A stretch of DNA of 64,000 nt from Tateyamaria sp947503385 (GCF_051195235.1 NZ_JBNFZM010000001.1:1054001-1118000), one strand, 5' to 3'; counted from the first letter of the stretch, positions 51,680 to 60,708 are shown. The notes: generated by a model from the sequence alone, not told the origin. Made by a program: numbers and translations.

Positions 51680-52078
51680 ATGAAACACTTGATCACACTT
51701 GCGGCTTTGCTCTTGCCGGCGGCTGTGGACGCGCAGGATCTCGAACGGGGGGAACAGCTGTTCTGGATGCATTGTGCGGCGTGCCACGGGACCGAAGGGC
51801 GCGGCGACGGACCTATGGCACCGGCCATGCTGGTGCAGCCGCGGAACCTGACCGTTCTGGCTGCAGAAAACGACTTTGTCTTTCCGACCGAACGTGTGAT
51901 CCGTCGTATCGACGGCACCGACCCGCTGGTCAGCCACGGGTCCGAGATGCCGGTCTACGGGCCATTCTTTGCGGTGGATGACACGCCGACCAAGACCGAA
52001 ACCGGGCAGCCCATTATGACCTCGTCCCCGGTGGTTGATCTGGTGGCCTATCTCAAGACGTTGCAGGCAGACGACTAG
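51680..52078 (+). CDS. Small periplasmic cytochrome c
   Basis: The 132-residue protein has a signal peptide (KHLITLAALLLPAAVDAQ) and one haem-c motif CAACH near mature position 15. Candidate axial Met residues are in GPMAPAM and SEMPVYGPFF. It resembles class I cytochrome c subunits of small electron-transfer chains. The ribosome site is GGGAGAGGCGAC. The partner oxidoreductase is not in the neighbourhood. The gene converges on a cupin gene with a 4-base overlap. Confidence 0.85.
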   Translation: MKHLITLAALLLPAAVDAQDLERGEQLFWMHCAACHGTEGRGDGPMAPAMLVQPRNLTVLAAENDFVFPTERVIRRIDGTDPLVSHGSEMPVYGPFFAVDDTPTKTETGQPIMTSSPVVDLVAYLKTLQADD

Positions 52079-52395
52079 GGCGCGTCCGCCTTTGGGTCTT
52101 CGAGCAACTCAACCTCGACAAAGGCGCATTCAAAGTCGTTGCCGTTGATCACGTCGTGCTCCACCCCCAGCGTGCGGTAGTAGGGCACGCCGTTCTGCAT
52201 CTGCGCCGTGGTGCGTTCGCCGTTGCCCAGATCAATCTCGAGTGTGCCGTCAAACAGGGGGATCACCACGTAGTCATAGGCGTGGCGGTGCCAGCCCGTG
52301 TTGTCCCCGCGCTTGGCAAAGCGCCACTCGGTGACGCGCACCCGGTCATTGTCGATCCGGATGGTGGGGGTTGCGGTGCCTGCGGTGGAACACAT
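52075..52395 (-). CDS. Cupin-domain protein
   Basis: The 106-residue single-domain cupin contains NTGWHRHAYDYVVIPLFDG (H-x-H ... motif 1) and YRTLGVEHDVINGNDFECAF (motif 2 with a His), so a metal site is plausible. It lies just downstream of alkB on the same strand (6-base gap) and is probably co-transcribed with it. The function is unknown. Confidence 0.82.
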   Translation of the reverse strand: MCSTAGTATPTIRIDNDRVRVTEWRFAKRGDNTGWHRHAYDYVVIPLFDGTLEIDLGNGERTTAQMQNGVPYYRTLGVEHDVINGNDFECAFVEVELLEDPKADAP

Positions 52396-52401
52396 GGCAG
52401 G

Positions 52402-53538
52402 CTATCGTGGCAGAGGGTTGGCGGCCTTGTTGTAGGCAGACCAGTCGGTGATCTCGGGATAGTACATCTCGCGCCATTTGCGCACGCGCGGGTTCATCAC
52501 GCGCCGCCACAGGGACGGGATCATCGCCGCAATGGTCATCACCGGATAGCCATAGGGCAATTGCGGCGCCTCATCGGCGGAATAGGTCTGCAAGATGGGA
52601 AAGCGGCGGTCGGGTTTGTAGTGGTGGTCGGAATGGCGTTGCAGGTTGATCAGCAGCCAGTTTGACGCCCGTTGCGCGGCATTCCACGAATGGCGCGGCT
52701 GGACGTGTTCGTATTTGCCTTCGCCCAGATGTTTGCGGGTCAGCCCGTAATGTTCGACGTAGTTCACCAGTTCCAGCTGCCAGATGGCAACACCCGCCTG
52801 AAGGAGGAACAGGCCAATCCCGGCCCATCCACCCAAGACAAAGGCCAGCACAAGGCACGCGGCTTGCAGCGCGGCATATTTCCAGAAGGGGTTCGATTTG
52901 TCTGTCGCGGGCAGGTTCTTGCGCGCCAGCATCGCCTTTTCCGCGCCCAGTGCGCTCAGGAAACACTGTTTCAGGACGCGCGGGTAAAAGCGGTAAAAGC
53001 TTTCGCCCATGCGCGCCGTGACCGGATCGCGCGGGGTCGCGACATAGCGGTGATGCACCAGCAGATGTTCAGACCGGAAATGGGAATACAGCACCATCGC
53101 CAGCAGCACGTCCGCCATCCAGCGCTCCAGCCTGTTCTTCTGGTGCATCAGTTCGTGCGAATAGTTGATGCCGACCGTCCCGGTGATCACGCCAACGCCA
53201 AAGAAAACGGCGATTTTTTCCACGGTGTTCAGGTGCTCTGCCGGAGCCACGTACCAGATCAGGCCGAACAACATCAGGAATTGCAGCGGTGCCCACGCCA
53301 CGGTGATGGCCCGATACCAGAACATGTCGTCTTCGGACGTCTCAAGATCGGCGTTGTCGGTGTTTAAGCCAATTGCCAGATCAAGAAGCGAAAACAGGTA
53401 CCATGTCACCACCGGCAGCAACAGCACCGTCCAGCCGCCATAGGCCGCGCTGATAAAGGCCAGCGGCAGCAGCAGGAGGGACATCCAGAAGGGCAGCGCG
53501 TTCTGAAAACGGGCGACCTGTTGTGGGGGCAGGATCAT
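52402..53538 (-). CDS. alkB: Alkane 1-monooxygenase-like membrane di-iron hydroxylase
   Basis: The 378-residue integral membrane protein has the eight-His pattern of the AlkB family: HELMHQ, HLLVHHRY, LQRHSDHH, plus NYVEHYG between them, along with four to six hydrophobic helices (FWMSLLLLPLAFISAAYGG and others). AlkB omega-hydroxylates medium-chain alkanes using electrons from rubredoxin. No rubredoxin or rubredoxin reductase gene is adjacent. The start at 53538 follows AAAAGGACCACACC. Other hydrocarbon-like substrates are possible. Confidence 0.9.
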   Translation of the reverse strand: MILPPQQVARFQNALPFWMSLLLLPLAFISAAYGGWTVLLLPVVTWYLFSLLDLAIGLNTDNADLETSEDDMFWYRAITVAWAPLQFLMLFGLIWYVAPAEHLNTVEKIAVFFGVGVITGTVGINYSHELMHQKNRLERWMADVLLAMVLYSHFRSEHLLVHHRYVATPRDPVTARMGESFYRFYPRVLKQCFLSALGAEKAMLARKNLPATDKSNPFWKYAALQAACLVLAFVLGGWAGIGLFLLQAGVAIWQLELVNYVEHYGLTRKHLGEGKYEHVQPRHSWNAAQRASNWLLINLQRHSDHHYKPDRRFPILQTYSADEAPQLPYGYPVMTIAAMIPSLWRRVMNPRVRKWREMYYPEITDWSAYNKAANPLPR

Positions 53539-53623
53539 GGTGTGGTCCTTTTGGGTTTTGCGCACGGTGCCTGTGTAACGGGGTGCCGTGCGACCTGCCA
53601 AGTGTGACGCTGCGCGCATCGCT

Positions 53624-54670
53624 TCATTTTCGGGTGAGATCAAAGGCCTTGCGCATCACCGTGGGCAGGTCCGAGGGGCTGAACCGTTCATGCGGGACAA
53701 AATGGCCGCGATCCGGGTCTGCCGTCATCGGCAGCGCTGCAATCATCACGTCCAGCATCAGGTGAAAATGCGTGAATGTGTGCCTGACTTCGCCGGGCAC
53801 CATGCGCCAATCGGCATCCACGGGCGGTGCAGTGGGCCGCGCGCCGGTGGCCGCCACCCAGTCCGATCCGGGCCAGCCCAACATGCCGCCCAGCAATCCC
53901 TTGTCAGGCCGCGTTTCCAGCAACCACGCACCGTCCACGCGCTGGCCGATATAGACGGTGCCGTGGCGCACCGGCTTGGCCTGTTTGGGCGTCTTTTTCG
54001 GCAAATCTTGCGCGGTGCCTGCCACCCGCGCCGCACAGGGGGCGTGCCACGGGCAAATGCCGCAGGCGGGTGATTTGGGCGAACAGATTGTAGCGCCCAG
54101 GTCCATGACCGCCTGCGCATAGTCTCCGGGCCGCTCTGCCGGTGTCAGCGCTTCGGCGTGGGCGGTCAGGATCGGTTTGGCGGCGGGCAGGGGTGTGTGT
54201 TCGTCGTGCAAGCGCGCCATCACCCGCTCAACATTGCCGTCCACCACCACATGAGGCAGGTCAAATGCGATGGAGGCGATGGCCCCGGCGGTATAGGGCC
54301 CGATCCCCGGTAGCCTCAGAAGCGCCGCGTGATCCGCCGGAAACGCGCCGCCATGCTCTTTGACCACAACGCGCGCGCATTTCAGCAGGTTGCGGGCGCG
54401 GGCGTAATACCCAAGCCCCGCCCACGCGGCCATGACATCGGCATCTTCGGCAGCGGCCAGATCGCTTACTGTGGGCCACCGGGTGATGAAGGCGCGAAAA
54501 TACGCTGTCACCGCCGCCACGGTGGTCTGTTGCAGCATGATTTCGCTCATCCAGACGGCATATGGATCGGGCCGCACACCGGCGGCCTTGTCGGCAGGTG
54601 GCACGCGCCACGGCATTTTGCGCGCGTGCACATCGTACCAGCCCAGCAATTCGGCGGACAAGTCACGCAC
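53624..54670 (-). CDS. mutY: A/G-specific adenine DNA glycosylase
   Basis: The 348-residue enzyme removes adenine mispaired with 8-oxoguanine. It shows SEIMLQQTTVAAVTAYFRAF, the helix-hairpin-helix LPGIGPYTAGAIASIAF with the catalytic Asp in VVVDGNVERVMARL, and the 4Fe-4S ligand set C-x6-C-x2-C-x5-C (CSPKSPACGICPWHAPC). A NUDIX-like C-terminal domain (LLETRPDKGLLGGMLGWPGSDW) recognises the oxidised guanine. Length is normal. It is divergent from dciA. Confidence 0.96.
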   Translation of the reverse strand: MRDLSAELLGWYDVHARKMPWRVPPADKAAGVRPDPYAVWMSEIMLQQTTVAAVTAYFRAFITRWPTVSDLAAAEDADVMAAWAGLGYYARARNLLKCARVVVKEHGGAFPADHAALLRLPGIGPYTAGAIASIAFDLPHVVVDGNVERVMARLHDEHTPLPAAKPILTAHAEALTPAERPGDYAQAVMDLGATICSPKSPACGICPWHAPCAARVAGTAQDLPKKTPKQAKPVRHGTVYIGQRVDGAWLLETRPDKGLLGGMLGWPGSDWVAATGARPTAPPVDADWRMVPGEVRHTFTHFHLMLDVMIAALPMTADPDRGHFVPHERFSPSDLPTVMRKAFDLTRK

Positions 54671-54753
54671 GTGTTATGTTCCTTCCGGTCGTCATGGCTG
54701 GTGCCTGCCCCCACATCCGCTATGTTCACAACTGAGTGACAGGGAACATAGCC

Positions 54754-55269
54754 ATGGCCACGCGCCGCGCCACAACATTCGGGTTCAAACGGACAGCAAA
54801 CCTGCTGACCGGACAAATCCGGTCGGCCAGCGCGGCCAAGGGGTTTGCCCAAAGCCGTTTGCTCACCCAATGGGCCGAAGTGGCGGGACCCGACGTCGCC
54901 GCGATCTCGCGCCCGGTCGAGGTCAGTTATGGCCGTGGGGGCATGGGGGCGACACTGACCCTGCTGACCACGGGCGCGCAGGCGCCGATGCTCGAAATGC
55001 AAAAGGAACAGCTGCGCGACAAGGTCAACGCCGTCTATGGCTACAACGCCATTGCGCGCATCCGCATCACCCAAACCGCCGCCACCGGATTTGCCGAAGG
55101 GCAGGTGGCCTTTGACCGCCCCGCGCCCGAAGCGCCCAAGGCACCGCCAAAACCCACGCCCGCCGCCACTGATCTGGCCGCGCCGGTCGAGGATGGCGAC
55201 CTGAGGGCCGCGCTGGAACGGCTGGGCACGAACATTCTGAACAAATCGCATGAAGGACAACGCTCATGA
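54754..55269 (+). CDS. dciA: DciA-like DUF721 protein
   Basis: The 171-residue product carries the DUF721 domain: FAQSRLLTQWAEVAGPDVAAI at the start of the conserved fold and LTLLTTGAQAPMLEMQKEQLRDKVNAVYGYNAI, where the strand-helix arrangement resembles the KH-like core of DciA. DciA loads the replicative helicase DnaB in bacteria lacking DnaC. The C-terminal third is Pro/Ala-rich and probably disordered. It overlaps the DsbA-like gene by ATGA. Confidence 0.85.
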   Translation: MATRRATTFGFKRTANLLTGQIRSASAAKGFAQSRLLTQWAEVAGPDVAAISRPVEVSYGRGGMGATLTLLTTGAQAPMLEMQKEQLRDKVNAVYGYNAIARIRITQTAATGFAEGQVAFDRPAPEAPKAPPKPTPAATDLAAPVEDGDLRAALERLGTNILNKSHEGQRS

Positions 55270-55964
55270 CACGTTTTCTGGTGCCCCTCGTGGCCATCGC
55301 CGTCGGCATCGGCGGGTATTACCTGTGGAGCAGCATGGGCGCAGGCCCGTCCCCGCAGCAACAGGCGCAAGCGGAACAACTGCTGGGTGCGGCCAATGCG
55401 CAAACCACAGGCGAGGATATCGACACGTCTTCGGTGATTGAAATGCAGTTGGGCAACCCGGACGCGCCCGTTACCGTCATCGAATACGCAAGCTACACCT
55501 GCCCGCACTGCGCGCGTTTCCACGAAGGCGCGTACAAGCAGCTCAAGGCGGACTATATCGACACGGACAAGATCAACTTTATCTACCGCGAGGTTTATTT
55601 TGACCGCTTTGGCCTCTGGGCGTCGGCCATTGCGCGCTGCGCGGGCACACCCGAAAGCTTCTTTGGTATCACCAATATGCTTTACGCCACGCAGGCCGAA
55701 TGGAGCCGTGCAGGTGGCGGCGACCCGTCGGCCATTGTCGAAGAGTTGCGCAAGGTCGGGCGTCTGGCCGGTCTTGGCAATGACGCACTCGAAGGGTGCC
55801 TGCAAGACGGTGACAACCTGCGCACGCTTGTTGCGTGGTATCAGCAGAACGCCGAGACCGATGGCATCAGTTCCACGCCCAGCTTTGTCATCAACGGGAC
55901 CACGTATAACAACATGGCCTATGATGAGATGAAGCGCCTGATCGACGACGCCGCAGGCAGCTGA
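55266..55964 (+). CDS. DsbA-family thiol:disulfide oxidoreductase
   Basis: The 232-residue protein has an N-terminal signal/anchor (FLVPLVAIAVGIGGYYLW) and a thioredoxin fold with the active site SYTCPHCARF (C-P-H-C) and the cis-Pro loop SSTPSFVINGT. The inserted helical domain lies between (ARCAGTPESFFGITNMLYAT). It probably oxidises or isomerises periplasmic Cys pairs, as in the BdbD/Com1-like group often found next to mutY-dciA in Rhodobacterales. It is coupled to dciA and ends at a bidirectional terminator. Confidence 0.92.
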   Translation: MTRFLVPLVAIAVGIGGYYLWSSMGAGPSPQQQAQAEQLLGAANAQTTGEDIDTSSVIEMQLGNPDAPVTVIEYASYTCPHCARFHEGAYKQLKADYIDTDKINFIYREVYFDRFGLWASAIARCAGTPESFFGITNMLYATQAEWSRAGGGDPSAIVEELRKVGRLAGLGNDALEGCLQDGDNLRTLVAWYQQNAETDGISSTPSFVINGTTYNNMAYDEMKRLIDDAAGS

Positions 55965-55984
55965 TCGCGCGTCACATTACCGAG

Positions 55985-56015
55985 AAACGCCCGCCCCCTG
56001 CGCGGGCGTTTTTTT
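55985..56015. terminator. Terminator between convergent dsbA-like and lpxK genes
   Basis: ACGCCCGC pairs with GCGGGCGT around a 7-base loop, followed by seven T on the plus strand; the minus strand has a short T-run (GTTTCTCG). It serves the DsbA-like gene and perhaps lpxK, whose stop codon lies within the T-run. Confidence 0.85.
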
Positions 56016-57000
56016 ATGGCGCAGGCAGCGTATCCAGCGCCCGGTCCAGCACATCCGCATCCAAGATGGACAATCGGACAGGCAGAGTGATCACCTTGCC
56101 GCGATCCCTTGGTGCAAGGCGCGCGGCGTCTTTTTCGGTTGTGACCAGTTGCGCACCCAGTGTGCGGGCCTCGGTTTCCAGCCGTCCAAGCAGGGCGGAT
56201 GACAGCGGTTCGTGATCACCCAGTGCTTCGGTGCGGACAACATCTGCGCCCAGATTGCGCAGGGTGGCAAAAAACTTGTCCGGTCGCCCGATCCCGGCAA
56301 AGGCAAGGTAGCGCCCATCGCCCCAGTCCATCCCGGTTTGCAACGGTGTGATTTCTGCCCTGATCCTTGGCGGTGCCTGTGCCGGTATCTGGCTGTCAAA
56401 CGCGGCCTGCGCGGCGGCATCCCCGATGCTCAGCAACAGGTCGGCCCGGCCAAGGCCCACCTGCACCGGTTCGCGCAGTGGACCTGCGGGCAGGCACAGA
56501 CCGTTGCCAAACCCGACCTCCGCATCAACCACCACGACGGACAGGTCCTGTGCCAGCGCGGGGTTTTGGAACCCGTCGTCAAGGATGATCACCGTGGCAC
56601 CTGCATCCACCGCAGCCTTGGCACCGGCGTGGCGATCCCGCGCAACCCACGTGCGGGCAAAGGCCGAAAGCAGCAGCGGCTCGTCCCCGACCTGCGCGGC
56701 GCGGTGGCGCGTCGGGTCCACCTCCAGCGGTCCCGCCTCGGACCCGCCATAGCCACGGCTGACGATATGGGGCTGGTGAAACCGGTCGCGCAACCGTTCG
56801 GCCAGCGCAATGACCGTTGGCGTCTTGCCCGTGCCGCCTGCCGACAGGTTGCCGACGCACATAACGGGCACACCGACACGCGCATATGGCCCGTGTGCCA
56901 GCCGCCGCGCCGTCGCACGGGCATAGAGCGCGCCAAGCGGCGACAACGCGCGTGCGCGCAGGTCAGGCGACGACGTGTACCAAAAGCCGGGCGCGCGCAT
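56014..57000 (-). CDS. lpxK: Tetraacyldisaccharide 4'-kinase
   Basis: The 328-residue inner-membrane-associated kinase phosphorylates the 4'-position of the lipid A disaccharide. It has the N-terminal hydrophobic/APGFWY region, the P-loop GNLSAGGTGKTPTVIALAE, ISRGYGGSEAGPLEV, the DDGFQNPALAQDLSVVVVD motif and FAGIGRPDKFFATL. The ATG at 57000 overlaps the kdtA stop by one base (TGATG), so the two genes are translationally linked. Confidence 0.94.
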   Translation of the reverse strand: MRAPGFWYTSSPDLRARALSPLGALYARATARRLAHGPYARVGVPVMCVGNLSAGGTGKTPTVIALAERLRDRFHQPHIVSRGYGGSEAGPLEVDPTRHRAAQVGDEPLLLSAFARTWVARDRHAGAKAAVDAGATVIILDDGFQNPALAQDLSVVVVDAEVGFGNGLCLPAGPLREPVQVGLGRADLLLSIGDAAAQAAFDSQIPAQAPPRIRAEITPLQTGMDWGDGRYLAFAGIGRPDKFFATLRNLGADVVRTEALGDHEPLSSALLGRLETEARTLGAQLVTTEKDAARLAPRDRGKVITLPVRLSILDADVLDRALDTLPAP

Positions 57001-58232
57001 CACGCGTGTTCCTTGGCAATGCGGTCAAGCTGGTTCTGGATGCGGGATACAATACGGTCGAGGCTGTGCGCCCCTTCGGTCAACACGTCCCAGCCCGCCA
57101 TCGCCATCTGCGCGGCCCGGTCCGGTGCCACCATCTGCGATACGGCAAGGCCGAGGCTGCTGGCGTCATTGATGATCCGCGCGCCTCCGGCGGTCAGCAA
57201 CCGCTTGTAGGCGTCACTGTGGGTGGGCACGTATGGCCCGTAGACAATCGCGGTGCCATGCGCTGCCGCGGTGTAGGGATCGGTGTCCTCGGTTTCGGGC
57301 CCCAGCGATCCGCCCAGAAAGGCAACGGGCGAAACGCGCAGCCACAGACCCAGTTCATCCACGGCATCCGCGACCAGCACCTGCGCGTGATCGTCGGGAA
57401 AGGTGCCGTCGGACCACAGCGTGGCATTCAACCCCCGGCTGGCGGCCACATTCGTCACGCGGGGCACGGTCTCCGGGTCGGAAACCAGCAGGATGAGCAA
57501 CAACCGGTGTGCGACTTTCAGAGCCTGCCGATGCGCGGCCAGCACGGTTGCAACCTCGTCGGCATGGACGTGGGCGGCGAGCCAAGTGGGCCTGCCACGC
57601 AGGGCTTCGGTCACTTCGGCCACGTCGCTGTCATGGGCGGGCAGCGTGTGACCAAAGGGGCGCAGAGGGCTTGCCAGTTCGATCTCGGTGATCGGGCGTC
57701 CCAGTTGCACCAAACGGGCAAAGGCGGGTTGCGACCGCGCCATGACCACGTCGAATTGCGCCAGCAGGCGTCGGGGCACCTCGGGCAACCACCTGTTGCG
57801 GCGGCGGTCAAACCCATCTTGGGCGGCATCGACCAAAATCATATGCGCGCCGCTTGCCTTGGCGGCCAGTACGATGTTCGGACGCATCCCGCCCCATGTC
57901 CACACAACGATATCGGGCTTCCAATGGGCAATGAATGCGTCGGCCACCTCTGGATGATCGCTGTCGATATGTTGGCGCAGGATGCCGTCGTCCGGGCCAC
58001 CCGGCGGTGCAACCGGCGTGCCGGTCAGCAGCACCGCGCATTCCGGGCGCAGCGCCACCAGCCGCAGGGCGACATCCGTTATCGCCCGTCCGTTGCCCTC
58101 TTCGCCCGCGTGAATCCAGACCAGCTCGCCCTTGGGACGTGGGGTGGGCGGGGTAAAGGGCGGTGCCGTTTTGCGGCCCGACAGGGTCCGGTACGCGGTC
58201 AGCCCAAGTGATCCTCGGGTCGCAGATTTCAG
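57000..58232 (-). CDS. kdtA: 3-deoxy-D-manno-octulosonic-acid (Kdo) transferase, divergent, probable CTG start
   Basis: The ~410-residue GT30-like enzyme should add Kdo to lipid A precursors. Visible are LVWIHAGEEGNGRA (the W-I-H-A...E region carrying the catalytic Glu), PDIVVWTWGGMRPN, VDAAQDGFDRRRNRW, and late VAFLGGSLGPETE...AIVYGP. The usual G-G-x-N-P-x-E-P motif is not recognisable after GGSL. No ATG, GTG or TTG start fits. A CTG at 58232 sits behind GGAGGAACTGGG and shares CTGA with the DUF4170 stop, mirroring the ATGA junctions elsewhere in the window, and is the best start. It is followed by lpxK (TGATG overlap). Confidence 0.85.
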   Translation of the reverse strand: MKSATRGSLGLTAYRTLSGRKTAPPFTPPTPRPKGELVWIHAGEEGNGRAITDVALRLVALRPECAVLLTGTPVAPPGGPDDGILRQHIDSDHPEVADAFIAHWKPDIVVWTWGGMRPNIVLAAKASGAHMILVDAAQDGFDRRRNRWLPEVPRRLLAQFDVVMARSQPAFARLVQLGRPITEIELASPLRPFGHTLPAHDSDVAEVTEALRGRPTWLAAHVHADEVATVLAAHRQALKVAHRLLLILLVSDPETVPRVTNVAASRGLNATLWSDGTFPDDHAQVLVADAVDELGLWLRVSPVAFLGGSLGPETEDTDPYTAAAHGTAIVYGPYVPTHSDAYKRLLTAGGARIINDASSLGLAVSQMVAPDRAAQMAMAGWDVLTEGAHSLDRIVSRIQNQLDRIAKEHA

Positions 58233-58471
58233 CCCAGTTCCTCCGTTGCGGTGGCGGCGTTTTCTTCGTCGCGCAGCCGGTGGAGATGGGCGATGTAGTA
58301 GCGCATGTGGGCATTGTCGACGGTGCGCTGCGCCTCGGCTTTCCACGCGTTATACGCCGTCTCGTAGTCGGGAAAAATGCCGACCACATGCAGATCGTCC
58401 ACGTCTTTGAACACGTTTTTCGACGGATCGACGAGTTCGCCGCCAAAGACCAGATGCAGGCGCTGGGTCAT
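58229..58471 (-). CDS. DUF4170 small protein
   Basis: The 80-residue protein (MTQRLHLVFGGEL, then FPDYETAYNAWKAEAQRTVD and MRYYIAHLHRLRDEE) matches the DUF4170 family, common in alphaproteobacteria and usually found between cysQ- and kdtA-type genes, as here. No signal or membrane segment is present. The function is unknown; the context suggests a link to lipid A/Kdo synthesis. It overlaps the proposed kdtA start. Confidence 0.9.
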   Translation of the reverse strand: MTQRLHLVFGGELVDPSKNVFKDVDDLHVVGIFPDYETAYNAWKAEAQRTVDNAHMRYYIAHLHRLRDEENAATATEELG

Positions 58472-58537
58472 AAAAGGGATCCTTTTCGCTGGGGGCGGTG
58501 TGTGTCCCGTCGCAGTTTGCGCATCTGCCGGGCAGGG

Positions 58538-59317
58538 TCAAGAAACGCCGGGCACAAGGCCCGACAGCATCGCGGCGTGCAGGTCGGGTTCCGCGGCAAC
58601 AACACCGTTCAGCAACGCACCTTCGGTGTTGAACCGCAACGGCGCACCCGCACGGTCCGTGACCGACCCGCCTGCCTCGGTCACGATCAGGGCCCCTGCG
58701 GCGATATCCCATTCCCACGACGGGCGCAGCGTCAGCATCCCCTCGAACCGGCCCTGTCCGACCAGTGCAAGCCGATACGCCAGCGACGGGCGATAGTGGC
58801 GGTCGCTGGCCGGGCGTCCACCGGGCCAGTTGCCGTCGTCGAAATTGGGTTTGGCCGCCAGCACGTGCGGCGGGGCATGTGTCCGGGTCACGCGCACAGG
58901 CGCATCGTTCAGGGTGGCCCCGCGCCCATGGCCCGCAGCATATAGCTTGTCGCGCAGAGGCAGGTGGATCGCGGCCGCTGTGACTTCGCCCCGATGCGCC
59001 ACGGCAATCGAGATGGCCCATGTCCGCGACCCTTCGACAAAGCTGCGCGTGCCGTCGATGGGATCGACAATAAACACCGTGTCCCGGCTCAGGCGGCGGT
59101 CATCGTCTTCCGTTTCTTCGGACAACCAGCCGTAGTCTGGGCGCGCCGCCAACAGGGTGTTGCGCAGATAGGTGTCCACGGCCAGATCGGCCTCGGTCAC
59201 GGGGCCTGCGCCATCCGCCTTGTCCCAGCGCCGTGCAGAGGGTCCGGCAAAGCTGGTGGCGATGCGCCCCGCCACACGCGCGGCGTGGGTCAACAGGGGC
59301 AGGTCACTGGCCGGCAA
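58538..59317 (-). CDS. cysQ: 3'(2'),5'-bisphosphate nucleotidase / inositol monophosphatase family
   Basis: The 259-residue Mg-dependent, Li-sensitive phosphatase shows WLSEETEDD (first metal Glu), the hallmark VDPIDGTRSFVEGSRTW, and WEWDIAAGALIVTEAGG near the C-terminus. In this family the enzyme may hydrolyse PAP from sulfate assimilation or inositol phosphates; the D-P-I-D-G-T-R form fits CysQ-like members. Its 5' end overlaps the end of pmbA by 14 bases on the same strand. Confidence 0.88.
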   Translation of the reverse strand: MPASDLPLLTHAARVAGRIATSFAGPSARRWDKADGAGPVTEADLAVDTYLRNTLLAARPDYGWLSEETEDDDRRLSRDTVFIVDPIDGTRSFVEGSRTWAISIAVAHRGEVTAAAIHLPLRDKLYAAGHGRGATLNDAPVRVTRTHAPPHVLAAKPNFDDGNWPGGRPASDRHYRPSLAYRLALVGQGRFEGMLTLRPSWEWDIAAGALIVTEAGGSVTDRAGAPLRFNTEGALLNGVVAAEPDLHAAMLSGLVPGVS

Positions 59318-60647
59318 GGGTCATGCCTGACACCAAAAGCGATGGGACAACGCGGCTCAGATGCGTGCGCGCGTCATTGGCGGGAACGATCCGGCGCAGC
59401 ATCTCGGGCAGGCTGCCCGCGATGGTGCATTCGTTCACAGGATAGGCGATTGCGCCGTTCTCGACCCAATGGCCCGCCGCGCCGCGGGAATAGTCGCCGG
59501 TGTTGGGGTTGATGGTCGAACCAATCATCGAGGTCACGAGCAATCCGGTGCCCATGTCCTGGATCAGGTCGGCGCGGGTGGCTGTGCCTTGGTCCAGCGC
59601 GACGTTCCATGTGCTGGGGCTGGGCGGCGCGGATGTGCCGCGCGCGGCATTCCCGGTCGAGGCCATGCCCAGCTTGCGCGCTGTGGCCAGATCCAGCGTC
59701 CAGCCCGTCAATCGACCGTCTTCGACAATCGCGCGGCGCTGCGTCGGCAGCCCTTCGGCATCAAAGGGGCGGCTGCCAGAGGCCCGTGGACGGTGCGGGT
59801 CTTCGATCAAAGTCATGCCGTCAGGCAGCACCTGTTCCCCCAAACGGTCGCGCAGCCAAGATGCGCCGCGCGACACGCTGCTGCCATTTGCTGCAACCAG
59901 CAAATGTCCAATCAGGCTGGCGGCGATCCGTTCGTCAAAGAGGACGGGATAGGCGCCGGTGGGCGGTTTGCGCGCGCCGTGGCGGGCGACGGCGCGTTCT
60001 GCGGCCTCCAGCCCGATTTCTTCGGGGGTGCGCAGGTCGCTCTGAAAGATACGGCTGTCGCCGCTGTAATCGCGTTCCATGCCGGTGCCGGTGCCCGCAA
60101 TGGCCACGCAACTGGTGCCCCGATCCGTGCGCCGGTAGCCGCCGGAAAAGCCGTTTGTCGCGGCAAGCCAGACGTCCCGGCTGCTGTAGGCTGCCGTGCT
60201 TTGCTGAACCTGTGTAACGCCATCGACTGTGCGCGCGGCCGCCTCGGCGGCCAGTGCGTCCGCCTGCAACGCCTCCGGCGACGGCTCGGGCGCGGGGTCG
60301 TGCAGTTCCAGCCCCTGCGCGTCGCGTCGGTCGGTCAGCGCGCCGGGGTCGGCAAGACCCGCATACGGGTCTTCGGGGGCCTCGCGGGCCATCGCCACGG
60401 CGCGGGCCGCCATCTCTTCGATGGTGCGGGCGGAGGCGTCAGAGGTCGACACATTCGCTTGCCGCTGGCCCACGAACACCCGCAGGCCCAGATCAATCGC
60501 TTCGGCGCGTTCGGCCTGTTCCAAGGCCCCCTCGCGGACGTCGACGGATGTCGACACGCCCTGCACGACCATCGCGTCGGCGGCATCGGCCCCCGCCGCG
60601 CGTGCTGCGGTCAACATCTGTTCGGTGAGGTCGGGAAGGACGGTCAT
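59304..60647 (-). CDS. pmbA: PmbA/TldE subunit of the TldD/PmbA protease
   Basis: The 447-residue protein has the TldD/PmbA N-terminal domain (AADAMVVQGVSTSVDVREGALEQ), LGLRVFVGQRQANVSTSD, and the C-terminal domain YPVLFDERIAASLIGHLLVAANG, RASGSRPFDAEGLPTQRRAI and GDYSRGAAGHWVENGAIAYP. PmbA works with the zinc subunit TldD in processing peptides such as microcins or antitoxins; as expected for PmbA, the zinc-binding His motif of TldD is absent. tldD is not in the window. The start at 60647 follows CGGAGCAGCGC. Confidence 0.94.
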   Translation of the reverse strand: MTVLPDLTEQMLTAARAAGADAADAMVVQGVSTSVDVREGALEQAERAEAIDLGLRVFVGQRQANVSTSDASARTIEEMAARAVAMAREAPEDPYAGLADPGALTDRRDAQGLELHDPAPEPSPEALQADALAAEAAARTVDGVTQVQQSTAAYSSRDVWLAATNGFSGGYRRTDRGTSCVAIAGTGTGMERDYSGDSRIFQSDLRTPEEIGLEAAERAVARHGARKPPTGAYPVLFDERIAASLIGHLLVAANGSSVSRGASWLRDRLGEQVLPDGMTLIEDPHRPRASGSRPFDAEGLPTQRRAIVEDGRLTGWTLDLATARKLGMASTGNAARGTSAPPSPSTWNVALDQGTATRADLIQDMGTGLLVTSMIGSTINPNTGDYSRGAAGHWVENGAIAYPVNECTIAGSLPEMLRRIVPANDARTHLSRVVPSLLVSGMTLAGQ

Positions 60648-60708
60648 GCGCTGCTCCGTTTGGTTGCGCATGACCTAGCCGTGTGGGCCCCCCGCTTCAA
60701 GTGGCGCC

